DNA of 15,512 bases from Thermoflexales bacterium (GTDB lineage Bacteria > Chloroflexota > Anaerolineae > Fen-1058). Shown here piece by piece: positions 1-8,000 of this stretch (the stretch's first letter is position 1; each line of letters starts with the position of its first letter). The translations under genes were made by a program, and so were the position numbers. The stretch covers positions 1-15,512 of the forward strand of contig JAUQXD010001126.1 in assembly GCA_030834835.1 (NCBI GenBank), read 5' to 3'. The notes below the pieces were generated by a model. That model saw nothing but the letters and a program-made list of their open reading frames with translations. It was not told where the DNA came from and did not search any database.

Positions 1-374
1 AATCGTATCTCAATTCGCTGGCCGCGAAGACCATGGGTGTCTCTAATCTCGATTCGCACCAGCCGCTCAACGAACTCGGACTTGATTCGTTGATGGCGGT
101 CGAGATGAAGAATCGCATCGAAACCGATCTCGGCGTCGTCGTGCCGATGGTGAAGCTACTGCAAGGGCCAAGCATCGCGCAACTTGCCGCGCATGTGCTG
201 GCGCAGGTGGCCGCGCTTGAACCGGCGACCGCCCCGAAACCACCGATGACCGCCGAGACTGAACGCCAGCCAGCGGCGCAACAGCTGTTGGCCCAACTCG
301 ATCAATTGTCGGACGATCAGGTTGATGCGCTGCTTACGGACCTACTGATCGCCGGGGGACAGCCTGATGAGTAA
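1..374 (+). CDS. Type I polyketide synthase, C-terminal end with acyl carrier domain (5' partial)
   Basis: This is the tail of a modular polyketide synthase whose N-terminal part lies left of the window. The frame is open from base 3, so the ATG at 33 is an internal Met and not the start. It encodes an acyl carrier domain with the PKS-type motif LGLDSLMAVE; the Ser encoded at 87-89 is the expected phosphopantetheine attachment site. After the carrier comes a Pro/Ala-rich linker and a C-terminal helix (LSDDQVDALLTDLL) of the kind that often ends PKS subunits and may serve docking. The gene overlaps the next one by 8 bases (ATGAGTAA), so the two are probably translationally coupled. By order, this carrier should deliver its acyl chain to the free-standing condensation protein that follows. 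Which catalytic domains lie upstream cannot be seen. Confidence 0.93.
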   Translation, partial: SYLNSLAAKTMGVSNLDSHQPLNELGLDSLMAVEMKNRIETDLGVVVPMVKLLQGPSIAQLAAHVLAQVAALEPATAPKPPMTAETERQPAAQQLLAQLDQLSDDQVDALLTDLLIAGGQPDE

Positions 375-1860
375 CGACGTTGACAGGGTCGCGAGCCTGT
401 CTGCCCAGGAGAAGCGCGCGTTGTTGGCGCAGTTGCTTCAGAAGAAGCTAAGCGCCACTCAAACCGTGTATCCCCTGTCGTACGGCCAACAATCGATGTG
501 GTTCATGTATCAACTTGCGCCCGACAGCGCAGCCTACAACGTTGTTTTCTCGGCGCGCGTCGTGTCCGAAGTGGATGTCGCCCTGCTGAAACGTGTCTGC
601 CAAAAACTGGTCGACCGGCATGCCTGTCTGCGAACCACTTTTGCGTTACAGGCCGATCGATTGGTGCAGATCATCCCCGGCTATCGCGAAGTAGCCTTTG
701 ATCAAGTGGACGTGTCCGCCTGCACTGAGGCCGAGTTGCGGGCGGAGATCGCGCAGGCGGCTGAGCGGCCATTTGATCTGGAAAACGGTCCGGTGTTTCG
801 GGTCACTCTGTTTACGCACGACCGCGCGGATCACGTGCTCCTGATCGCCGCACATCACATCGTATTGGATGGCTGGTCGATGGGCGTGCTGTTGACTGAG
901 TTTCGCCTGCTATACGAGGCAGAGCGATCAGGTAAGGGAGCCGCGCTACCGGTTCTGACTGCACAGTATACAGACTTCGTGGCCTGGCAAGCGGAGATGT
1001 TGGCCGGAGCGGAAGGTGAGCGACACTGGCGTTACTGGCAGCAGCAATTGTCGGGGGAGCGGTCTGTGCTGGAGCTGCCATTCGATCGACCGCGCCCACC
1101 CCGGCAAACGTTCAACGGCGCGACGTTGAATTTCACCCTGGGCGATGTGTTGAGCCGCCCGCTAAAAGAGTTGGCGCGCGTCCAACAAACCACGCTTTAC
1201 ACGGTGCTGCTGAGCGCGTTTCGAGTGCTGCTGTATCGCTACACCGGGCAGACCGATATTTGGGTCGGTTCGCCGACGGCCGGCCGCAGCCGCGCCGAAT
1301 ATGCCGGCCTCATCGGCGACTTTATCAACATGAACGTGCTGCGCGGTAACCTGGCGGGCAACCCTACTTTTGCAGGCTTTCTCGCGCAAATGCGGCAAAC
1401 TGTGTTTGAGGCGATCGAACACCAGGATTATCCATTCCTGTTGCTGGTCGAGAAGTTGTCAGTCCAGCGCGCTGCCGATCGCACGCCGCTGTTTCAGGTG
1501 GCCTTCGATCTACAACGACTGGTTCGATCCAATGAGTTGGCGTCGTTGTTCGTGGCGCCGGATAGTGACGCGCGCATCGATGTGGCGGGCCTGGTGCTCG
1601 CGCCGTATCCGATCACGCAGCAAGAAGGCCAGTTTGATCTCACGCTGCAATTGGCAGAGCTGGAAGGCGTGCTGGCGGGCGCGTTCAAGTTCAATCGAGA
1701 TTTGTTTGAGGCCGCGACCATCGATCGCTTGCAGGCGCGTTATCAAGCATTATTGGCGGAGATTATCGCCAATCCCGAACAGCGCATTGACGATTGGCCG
1801 TTGTTCGAGGAAGCTCAGCAACACGCACCACGGGCTGATCGTGAAGAAATCGAGATCTAA
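367..1860 (+). CDS. Free-standing NRPS condensation (C) domain protein
   Basis: A 497-residue protein that is essentially one condensation domain. It should form the amide bond between the acyl chain on the upstream PKS carrier and the amino acid on a downstream thiolation domain. Visible parts are an N-terminal helix (LSAQEKRALLAQLL, residues about 12-25), the C1-like motif LSYGQQSMWF, and the catalytic C3 motif HHIVLDG with His163-His164 and Asp168. The Asp-rich signature of heterocyclization domains is absent. Neither an A nor a T domain follows: the protein stops where the C-A linker would normally lead into an A domain. It ends with the acidic string DREEIEI, closely matching the end of the PKS at 9701 (DREDIEL), which suggests a short C-terminal docking motif. 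The natural partner is the A-T protein at 2905, from which it is separated by the SGNH gene. A GGGGGA at about 354-359 may serve as ribosome binding site. Confidence 0.92.
   Translation: MSNDVDRVASLSAQEKRALLAQLLQKKLSATQTVYPLSYGQQSMWFMYQLAPDSAAYNVVFSARVVSEVDVALLKRVCQKLVDRHACLRTTFALQADRLVQIIPGYREVAFDQVDVSACTEAELRAEIAQAAERPFDLENGPVFRVTLFTHDRADHVLLIAAHHIVLDGWSMGVLLTEFRLLYEAERSGKGAALPVLTAQYTDFVAWQAEMLAGAEGERHWRYWQQQLSGERSVLELPFDRPRPPRQTFNGATLNFTLGDVLSRPLKELARVQQTTLYTVLLSAFRVLLYRYTGQTDIWVGSPTAGRSRAEYAGLIGDFINMNVLRGNLAGNPTFAGFLAQMRQTVFEAIEHQDYPFLLLVEKLSVQRAADRTPLFQVAFDLQRLVRSNELASLFVAPDSDARIDVAGLVLAPYPITQQEGQFDLTLQLAELEGVLAGAFKFNRDLFEAATIDRLQARYQALLAEIIANPEQRIDDWPLFEEAQQHAPRADREEIEI
1837..1857 (+). 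other. C-terminal acidic docking motif of the lone C protein (DREEIEI)
   Basis: The last seven residues before the stop are D-R-E-E-I-E-I. Short acidic/hydrophobic C-terminal tails are known to dock onto beta-hairpin (TubC_N-type) domains at the N-terminus of the next subunit. Two such receiving domains are encoded in this window, at 2953 and 9698. Here the motif sits on a condensation domain, whereas the known motifs usually follow a carrier domain. Assignment as a docking element is inference from similarity to the tail at 9678-9698. Confidence 0.6.
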
Positions 1861-1861
1861 C

Positions 1862-2872
1862 ATGACACATGCAAAAACGATCGCTGTCTCAATCGCTCTG
1901 GTCCTCGTCGTTGTGACCGGTTGTCGTTACTTTACGGTCGCTGCACCGGCGACGCCGCGCAAGTCGATCGCTTCCCCGCAGCCGCAGCCCGGTTCGCATC
2001 CGGTGACAGGCTTTGGCATCCTGGGCGACAGCGCGTCCGACGAATAACGCGCCGACTATAATCGCGGCGGCCCGTCCGCCGCGACCACCCTCAATTGGAT
2101 GGAACTGCTGGTACAAAACCGCGGTTTGAATTTTGGCCCATGGGGCACCTGGGATGAACCACGCCGCACCGGCTACAAATACAACTGGGCGCGCAGCGGC
2201 GCGACAGCGGAAAGTATGATCGGGTCCGGCGCGCATGAGGCCCTGGCCAGGCAGGTGGCCGATGGGGAAGTGTCGCACGTCTTCATCTGGATTGGCGGCA
2301 ACGAGTTTGCTACCTGGAACGACACGTATGCCAACATTTATAACGGCGTGCTAAGCGGCGCCGAGCTGCAAGCCAGGACCAGGAGCATCGTGGCCGATCT
2401 GACGACCGCCGTCGATACGCTGCTCAAGGCCGGCCCGGTGTCGATCGTGATTGTGACGCTGATCGATCGCGGCATCGCGCCGGATGTCGCCGCGCAGTTT
2501 CCAGATGCGGACGGGCGGCAGTACGTGACGGACGCCATCAACTTTGTAGATGACGGGATTCGCGCCATGGCGGCCGGTCGGCATGATGTGGCTGTCGTCG
2601 ATGGCAACGCCTTCGCGCTCGCGCTGCGCGAGCGCATCGATCAAAATGGCAACCTGCTGGTTGGCGGCCAGTCGATTAACATATTCGGTTACGGCAACGA
2701 GCCACACTCAGGGCGTTTGCAAGACGAAGACGGTCACGCCGGCACAGTGGTCTCCGGCCTGTTTGCCAACATCTTGTTTCTGGAGCCATTCAATCGGGTG
2801 TTTGGCACCGGTCTTGCACCCTTAACGGACGAAGAAATTTTGCAGGCGGCGGGCGTGGCGGGCGGCCAGTAG
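1862..2872 (+). pseudogene. SGNH/GDSL-family lipoprotein gene interrupted by an in-frame TAA
   Basis: A 61-codon frame (1862-2047) begins one base after the stop of the C gene and carries a lipoprotein signal peptide: a hydrophobic stretch at residues 7-20, then lipobox VTGC with Cys21. A Pro/Gln/Ser linker and the hydrolase block ILGDSASDE (Ser57) follow, and then TAA at 2045-2047. The same frame stays open directly after it (RADYNRGG...) to 2872, with no indel. It carries further SGNH blocks: NWARSGA as the Gly block, IGGNEF with Asn147, and EDGH with His292. Read through, the gene would give about 335 residues, a normal single-domain size. The pieces therefore make one gene with a single nonsense codon. 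From memory, relatives have Tyr after SDE, so TAC or TAT to TAA is likely. The ATG at 2099 has no visible ribosome binding site. A functional product would be a membrane-anchored exported esterase or lipase-like hydrolase; its substrate is unknown. A sequencing error is possible. Confidence 0.8.
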
Positions 2873-2890
2873 CCATGCTGACATAGTATG

Positions 2891-2895
2891 AGGAG
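2891..2895 (+). promoter_or_regulatory. Ribosome binding site (AGGAG) selecting a TTG start
   Basis: AGGAG lies 9 bases upstream of the TTG at 2905 and is the clearest Shine-Dalgarno sequence in the window. It favours the TTG over the in-frame ATG at 2953, which has no such sequence close upstream. It sits in the 32-base gap after the SGNH gene, the only real intergenic gap here. Confidence 0.65.
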
Positions 2896-2904
2896 TGAAG
2901 TAAA

Positions 2905-5058
2905 TTGATTTCCACCCATCACCCATCGGCGTCAACGACCTGGAACGCGGCCATGAGCACGGCTGACTTTATGGCCTGCGTCACTGACCTGGACATCAAA
3001 CTCTGGATCGAAGGCGATCGGTTGCGGGTCAATGCCCCGAAAGGCGCGCTGATGCCTGAACTGCGCGATGAACTGGCGCGCCGCAAACCGGCCATCATCG
3101 ACTGGCTGCAAGCGGCCCAGTCACCGGCACTCACGGCGGCCGACCGTCACACGGTACTGATCGAATGGAATCAGCGCTTACCGGGTGTGGCCGATCACGT
3201 GCAAGGCCGGTGTTTGCCTGACCTGTTTGAATCTCAAGTTGCGCGCACGCCGAACGCTGTCGCCGTGGTGTTCAACGATCAAGCGCTCACTTACGCGGAG
3301 TTGAATGACCGGGCCGATCGGTTGGCCGCCTATCTGCGCACACTGGGCGTTGAACCGGACGTGCTGGTCGGCATTTGCGTCGAACGTTCGCTCGATATGA
3401 TCGTCGGTCTGCTGGGCGTGTTGAAAGCGGGCGGAGCCTATGTGCCGCTCGATCCGATGTTTCCGCGTGACCGACTGGCCTACATGATCGAAGATGCGCA
3501 GCTGCCTGTGCTGCTTACGCAGCAACGCCTGTTGAGCGAGCTCGTCAGTGATCTGCTGAACGATAAGGTACAGCCTGCGCCAAAGGTAGTGTGCCTCGAT
3601 CAAGCCTGGGGGCCGATTGCGCCAACCGATCGACCGGCGGCGACTTTAACGCCCGATCATCTCGCCTACGTGATTTACACGTCGGGTTCGACCGGCCGGC
3701 CGAAGGGTGTGCAGGTTGTGCAGCGTGCCGTCGTCAACTTTTTGGCCTCAATGCAGGTGGAGCCAGGCCTGACTGCCGACGATACACTCGTAGCGGTCAC
3801 GACGTTGTCCTTCGACATCGCGGGGTTGGAATTGTTTTTGCCGTTGACGATCGGTGCGCGCGTCGTGATCGCGGATAGCAGCCTGGTGGCTGACGGTCCG
3901 CAATTGATGGCGTTGATGGACCGCTCTCACGTGACGGTGATGCAGGCCACGCCGATTACGTGGCGCGTGTTGATTCAAGCGGGCTGGCAGGGTGATCCTC
4001 GCTTGAAGATTCTGTGCGGCGGGGAAGCGCTGCCGCGCGAACTGGCCGATCAGTTACTAACTCGCTGCGGCGAAGTGTGGAACATGTACGGTCCCACCGA
4101 AACCACGATCTGGTCGACAGTCTATCGGGTTGAAGCCGGCGCGGGCGCAATCTCGATCGGGCGGCCGATCGCCAACACGCAGGTCTATATTCTCGACGCT
4201 CAAATGCAACCGACGCCGATTGGTGTGGAAGGCGAATTGTACATCGGCGGCGACGGCCTGGCGCGCGGCTACTTCAATCGGCCGGAACTGACCGCGGAGA
4301 AGTTCATTCGCGATCCATTCGCCGCCGCCGAGAATGCGCGTCTCTACAAGACGGGCGATCTGGCGCGGTATCGTGCCGATGGATCGATCGAGTTTTTGGG
4401 CCGCATCGACCAGCAGGTGAAGATTCGCGGCTTTCGCATCGAGCTGGGTGAGATCGAGGCGGTGCTGGCGCAGCACGCCCAGGTCCGACAGGCTGTCGTC
4501 GTGGCGCGCGAAGATACGCCCGGCGACAAGCGACTGGTCGCATACCTGATCGCGAAAGAATCAACACCGTCGGTCAGCGATCTGCGCAACTTTCTCAAAG
4601 AGCTGCTGCCCGACTACATGGTGCCCACCGCCTTTGTGACATTAGAAGTCTTTCCACTGACGCCGAACGGCAAGGTCGATCGCAAGGCGCTGCCCGCCCC
4701 CGATGGGGCGCGCCCGCAAATCAGCGCCAACTATGCCGCGCCGCAGACGGACATCGAGCGTGCGCTGGCGGCGATCTGGCAGGATGTGTTGAAGGTGGAG
4801 CGGGTGGGGGTGCATGATAACTTCTTCGATCTGGGCGGCCATTCGCTGTTGATCGTCCAGGTGCACACGCGTTTGAAGTCGATCACACCGGCGGCCATTG
4901 CCATCGCGGACATGTTCCGTTATCCGACGATCGCGACGCTGGCGAACTTTTTGAACCGCACGCCGGGCCAGTCAGCCGGTTTGGATAAGCTTCAAGACCG
5001 AATCGCAAGGCAACGCCAGTCCGAACAATCACGCCATGAGAATAGGAATGCGCTATGA
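2905..5058 (+). CDS. NRPS adenylation-thiolation protein with N-terminal TubC-type docking domain; predicted glycine
   Basis: A 717-residue A-T protein that activates an amino acid with ATP and loads it on its own carrier. Order: docking domain (about 17-70, core KLWIEGDRLRVNAP), a remnant C-A linker (LTAADRHTVLIEWNQ), A domain (about 105-600: LTYAELN, YTSGSTGRPKGV, NMYGPTETT, YKTGDLARY, RGFRIELGEIE, GKVDRKALP), then T domain with Ser647 in LGGHSLL. Pocket residues by alignment to PheA are Asp304, Ile305, Leu308, Gln347, Leu370, Gly372, Met394, Ile402, Trp403 and Lys590. This D-I-L-Q-L-G-M-I-W-K resembles glycine codes I remember; specificity is inference. It has no C domain, so it must pair with the C protein at 367-1860. 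The basic, helical C-terminus is typical of an NRPS preceding a PKS. TTG 2905 is chosen for its AGGAG; ATG 2953 aligns with the start of the sister docking domain at 9698 and is an alternative. The stop overlaps the PKS start (ATGA). Confidence 0.93.
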   Translation: MISTHHPSASTTWNAAMSTADFMACVTDLDIKLWIEGDRLRVNAPKGALMPELRDELARRKPAIIDWLQAAQSPALTAADRHTVLIEWNQRLPGVADHVQGRCLPDLFESQVARTPNAVAVVFNDQALTYAELNDRADRLAAYLRTLGVEPDVLVGICVERSLDMIVGLLGVLKAGGAYVPLDPMFPRDRLAYMIEDAQLPVLLTQQRLLSELVSDLLNDKVQPAPKVVCLDQAWGPIAPTDRPAATLTPDHLAYVIYTSGSTGRPKGVQVVQRAVVNFLASMQVEPGLTADDTLVAVTTLSFDIAGLELFLPLTIGARVVIADSSLVADGPQLMALMDRSHVTVMQATPITWRVLIQAGWQGDPRLKILCGGEALPRELADQLLTRCGEVWNMYGPTETTIWSTVYRVEAGAGAISIGRPIANTQVYILDAQMQPTPIGVEGELYIGGDGLARGYFNRPELTAEKFIRDPFAAAENARLYKTGDLARYRADGSIEFLGRIDQQVKIRGFRIELGEIEAVLAQHAQVRQAVVVAREDTPGDKRLVAYLIAKESTPSVSDLRNFLKELLPDYMVPTAFVTLEVFPLTPNGKVDRKALPAPDGARPQISANYAAPQTDIERALAAIWQDVLKVERVGVHDNFFDLGGHSLLIVQVHTRLKSITPAAIAIADMFRYPTIATLANFLNRTPGQSAGLDKLQDRIARQRQSEQSRHENRNAL
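2953..3120 (+). other. TubC_N-like (beta-hairpin) docking domain preceding an A domain
   Basis: Residues about 17-72 of the A-T protein align without gaps to the N-terminus of the terminal synthetase at 9698. The shared core is D-(I/V)-K-L-W-I-E-G-D-R-L-R-(V/L)-N-A-P, followed by a second half ending AIID-L--A. This is the pattern of the TubC N-terminal docking domain, which receives short C-terminal motifs from an upstream subunit. Such domains normally precede a C domain; here it precedes an A domain. Confidence 0.8.
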
Positions 5059-8000
5059 GTGACTTACAGGCCAATAATCCAGGGAATGCCATCGCCATCG
5101 TGGGGCTGGCGGGGCGCTTTCCGGGAGCGCCGGATATCGATCGATTTTGGGAGAATTTGTGCCGCGGCCAGGAAGGCGTGCGGATCTTGACGGATGACGA
5201 ACTGCGATCGGCCGGTGTCGATCCGGCGGTGTTCAATCGACCCAACTACGTGCGCGCGAAGGCCGTGCTGGAAGATGTTGAACAGTTCGATGCGGCCTTC
5301 TTTGGCGTCAATCCGCGCGAAGCGGAGATTATCGATCCACAGCACCGCGTGTTTCTGGAATGCGCGTGGACGGCGCTGGAACATGCCGGCTACGATCCGC
5401 GCGCGTTCGACGGCGCGATCGGCGTGTATGCAGGCGCCAGTATGAACACCTACCTGCTCACGCAGCTGATCAACAATCCGACCGTGGCCGCGGTCGGCGG
5501 TTATCAGCTGATGCTGGGCAACGATAAGGACTTCCTGCCGACGCGGGTATCTTACAAACTGAATTTGACCGGGCCGAGCCTAAACATTCAAACCGCGTGT
5601 TCGACCTCTTTGGTGGCCGTGCAGCAAGCGTGCCGCAGTCTGCTGAATTACGAATGCGATATGGCGCTGGCCGGCGGGGTCTCGATCACCGTGCCGCATA
5701 CCAGCGGTTATCTCTATCAGGAAGGCATGATCCAATCCCCCGACGGGCACTGCCGCGCCTTCGACGCGCAGGCGCAGGGCACGGTCTCGGGTGAAGGCGT
5801 TGGCATTGTGGTTCTCAAGCGTCTGCCAGATGCCGTGGCTGCCGGCGATACCATTTATGCCGTGATTCGCGGCGCGGCGATCAACAACGACGGCTCATTG
5901 AAAGTGGGCTACACCGCGCCCAGTGTCGATGGGCAAGCTGAAGTGATCGCGCTGGCCCAGGCCCAGGCCGGCATCGAGGCGGATTCGATCAGCTATGTGG
6001 AAGCGCACGGTACGGGCACGGCGCTCGGCGATCCGATCGAGATCGCGGCGCTTACGCAGGCCTTTCGACTGGGCACGCAGCGCACCGGCTACTGCGCGAT
6101 CGGCTCGCTGAAGACCAACATCGGACATCTCGACGCGGCGGCGGGCGTGGCGGGTTTGATCAAGACCGTATTGGCGCTGAAGCACAAACAGCTGCCGCCC
6201 AGCCTGCATTTCACGCAGCCCAATCCAAAGATCGATTTTGCCAACAGCCCGTTCTACGTGAACGCGCAGTTAGCGGACTGGCCTGCGAACGGCACGCCGC
6301 GCCGCGCCGGCGTCAGTTCGTTTGGCATCGGCGGGACCAATGCGCATGTGGTGGTGGAAGAAGCGCCACAGCCTGAAGACACACCGGCGTTGACGAAGCA
6401 GCAGCTGATCGTGTTATCGGCCCGGAGCGACAGCGCGCTGGAGACCGCCACGCGCAACCTGGCCGATCGGCTGCAGCGCCACTCCGACATCAACCTGGCC
6501 GATGTCGCTTACACGCTGCAAGTGGGCCGCCGCGCCTTTAATCATCGACGTATCGTGGTGGGCAATGATGTGGCCGACACAACGCATGCTTTGACCAATT
6601 CCGGACGAACCGTCACCGCGACGCAAGAGCGCGATGACCGCCCCGTCGCCTTCATGTTCACGGGGCAGGGCGCGCAGTACGTCAACATGACACGCGGCCT
6701 GTATGATACCGCGCCCACCTTCCGCCGGCACGTCGATGCATGTGTGGAATTCTTGAAGCCGCAGCTGGGATTGGATCTGCGCGAAGTGCTGTATCCCGTT
6801 GAAGGACAAACGGAGCAGGCCGCGCAGCGATTGCAGCAGACGGCGTTGACACAGCCGGCTCTGTTTGTCATCGAGTATGCGTTGGCCCAACTATGGATCG
6901 AGTGGGGCGTGCAGCCGCAGGCCATGATCGGGCACAGCATCGGCGAATATGTGGCGGCCTGTTTGAGCGGCGTGTTCTCGCTGGAAGAAGCCCTGACGTT
7001 GGTGGCGGCGCGCGGTCGCTTGATGCAGAGTTTGCCCGCCGGCGCGATGCTGGCCGTGTCATTGCCGGAAGCGCAAGTGAAGCTGCTGCTCAATCCGCAC
7101 CTCGCGCTGGCGGCCGTCAATGCGCCAAATTTGTGCGTGATGTCGGGGCCGGAAGAAGCGATCGATCAGCTGGAGCAACAATTGATCAAGCAGGATGTGA
7201 TGTGCCGCCGGCTGCATACCTCGCATGCGTTTCATTCGGCGATGATGGAGCCGATCCTGGTTGAATTTGTGGATCAGTTCAAGACCATCACGCCGAAAAC
7301 GCCGCAACAGCCTTTTATCTCAAACGTCACCGGTACCTGGATCACGGCAGCTGAAGCAATCGATCCGCAGTACTGGGCGCGGCATCTGCGACAGACCGTG
7401 CGCTTCGGCGATGGCGTGCGCGAGTTGCTGAAACAGCCGGATATGGTGTTGCTGGAAGTGGGGCCGGGGCAAACGTTGAGCCTGTTAGCTCGCCAGCAGA
7501 TCGGTCCGTCGGCGCGGCACGGCACTTTCCGGTCACTGCGCCATACACATGACACCCAGGCCGACGAAGCCACTATCCTCAACACGCTGGGACAGTTGTG
7601 GCTGGCGGGTGTGCAGATCGACTGGCGTGGCGTCCACACGCACGAACAGCGGCGGCGCATACCGCTGCCGACGTATCCGTTTGAGCGACAGCGTTACTGG
7701 GTTGACGCGCAGCCGTCGATGGGTCAAGCAGTTGCACCGATTGCAACGAGCAAGCGCTCCAACATTGACGACTGGTTCTATGTGCCTTCGTGGAAGCGCA
7801 GCACGCAACCGGAATCCCGGCAGCAACCGCGTGACGCTCACTGGCTGGTGTTTCTGGACGAGTGCGGTGTCGGCGCACAATTGCAGACGAAACTCAAACA
7901 GTCCGGGCACGTTACTGGCGTGCGAGCCGGGCAGGCGTTTGGTGTGAGCGGCGACGGCGAATATGTGATCAACCTGCGCGCCAAAGCCGACTATGTGACG

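Noticed and set aside
33..374. ATG at 33 as the true start of the first gene
   Set aside because: The frame is open to the left edge and the carrier domain needs the residues before this Met; it is an internal codon of a larger PKS.
367..1860. Heterocyclization or epimerization domain instead of a C domain
   Set aside because: The active-site motif is HHIVLDG, with no Asp-rich cyclization signature, and the C1-like region is that of ordinary condensation domains.
1370..2047. Plus-strand frame of 225 codons joining C-gene sequence to the lipoprotein start
   Set aside because: Its first part is the wrong frame of the condensation domain. Only the part from the ATG at 1862 is real, as the signal peptide and GDS block of the SGNH gene.
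2045..2047. TAA read as a sense codon through an alternative genetic code
   Set aside because: TAA ends the PKS at 374 and the C gene at 1860 at sensible places, so it is a normal stop here.
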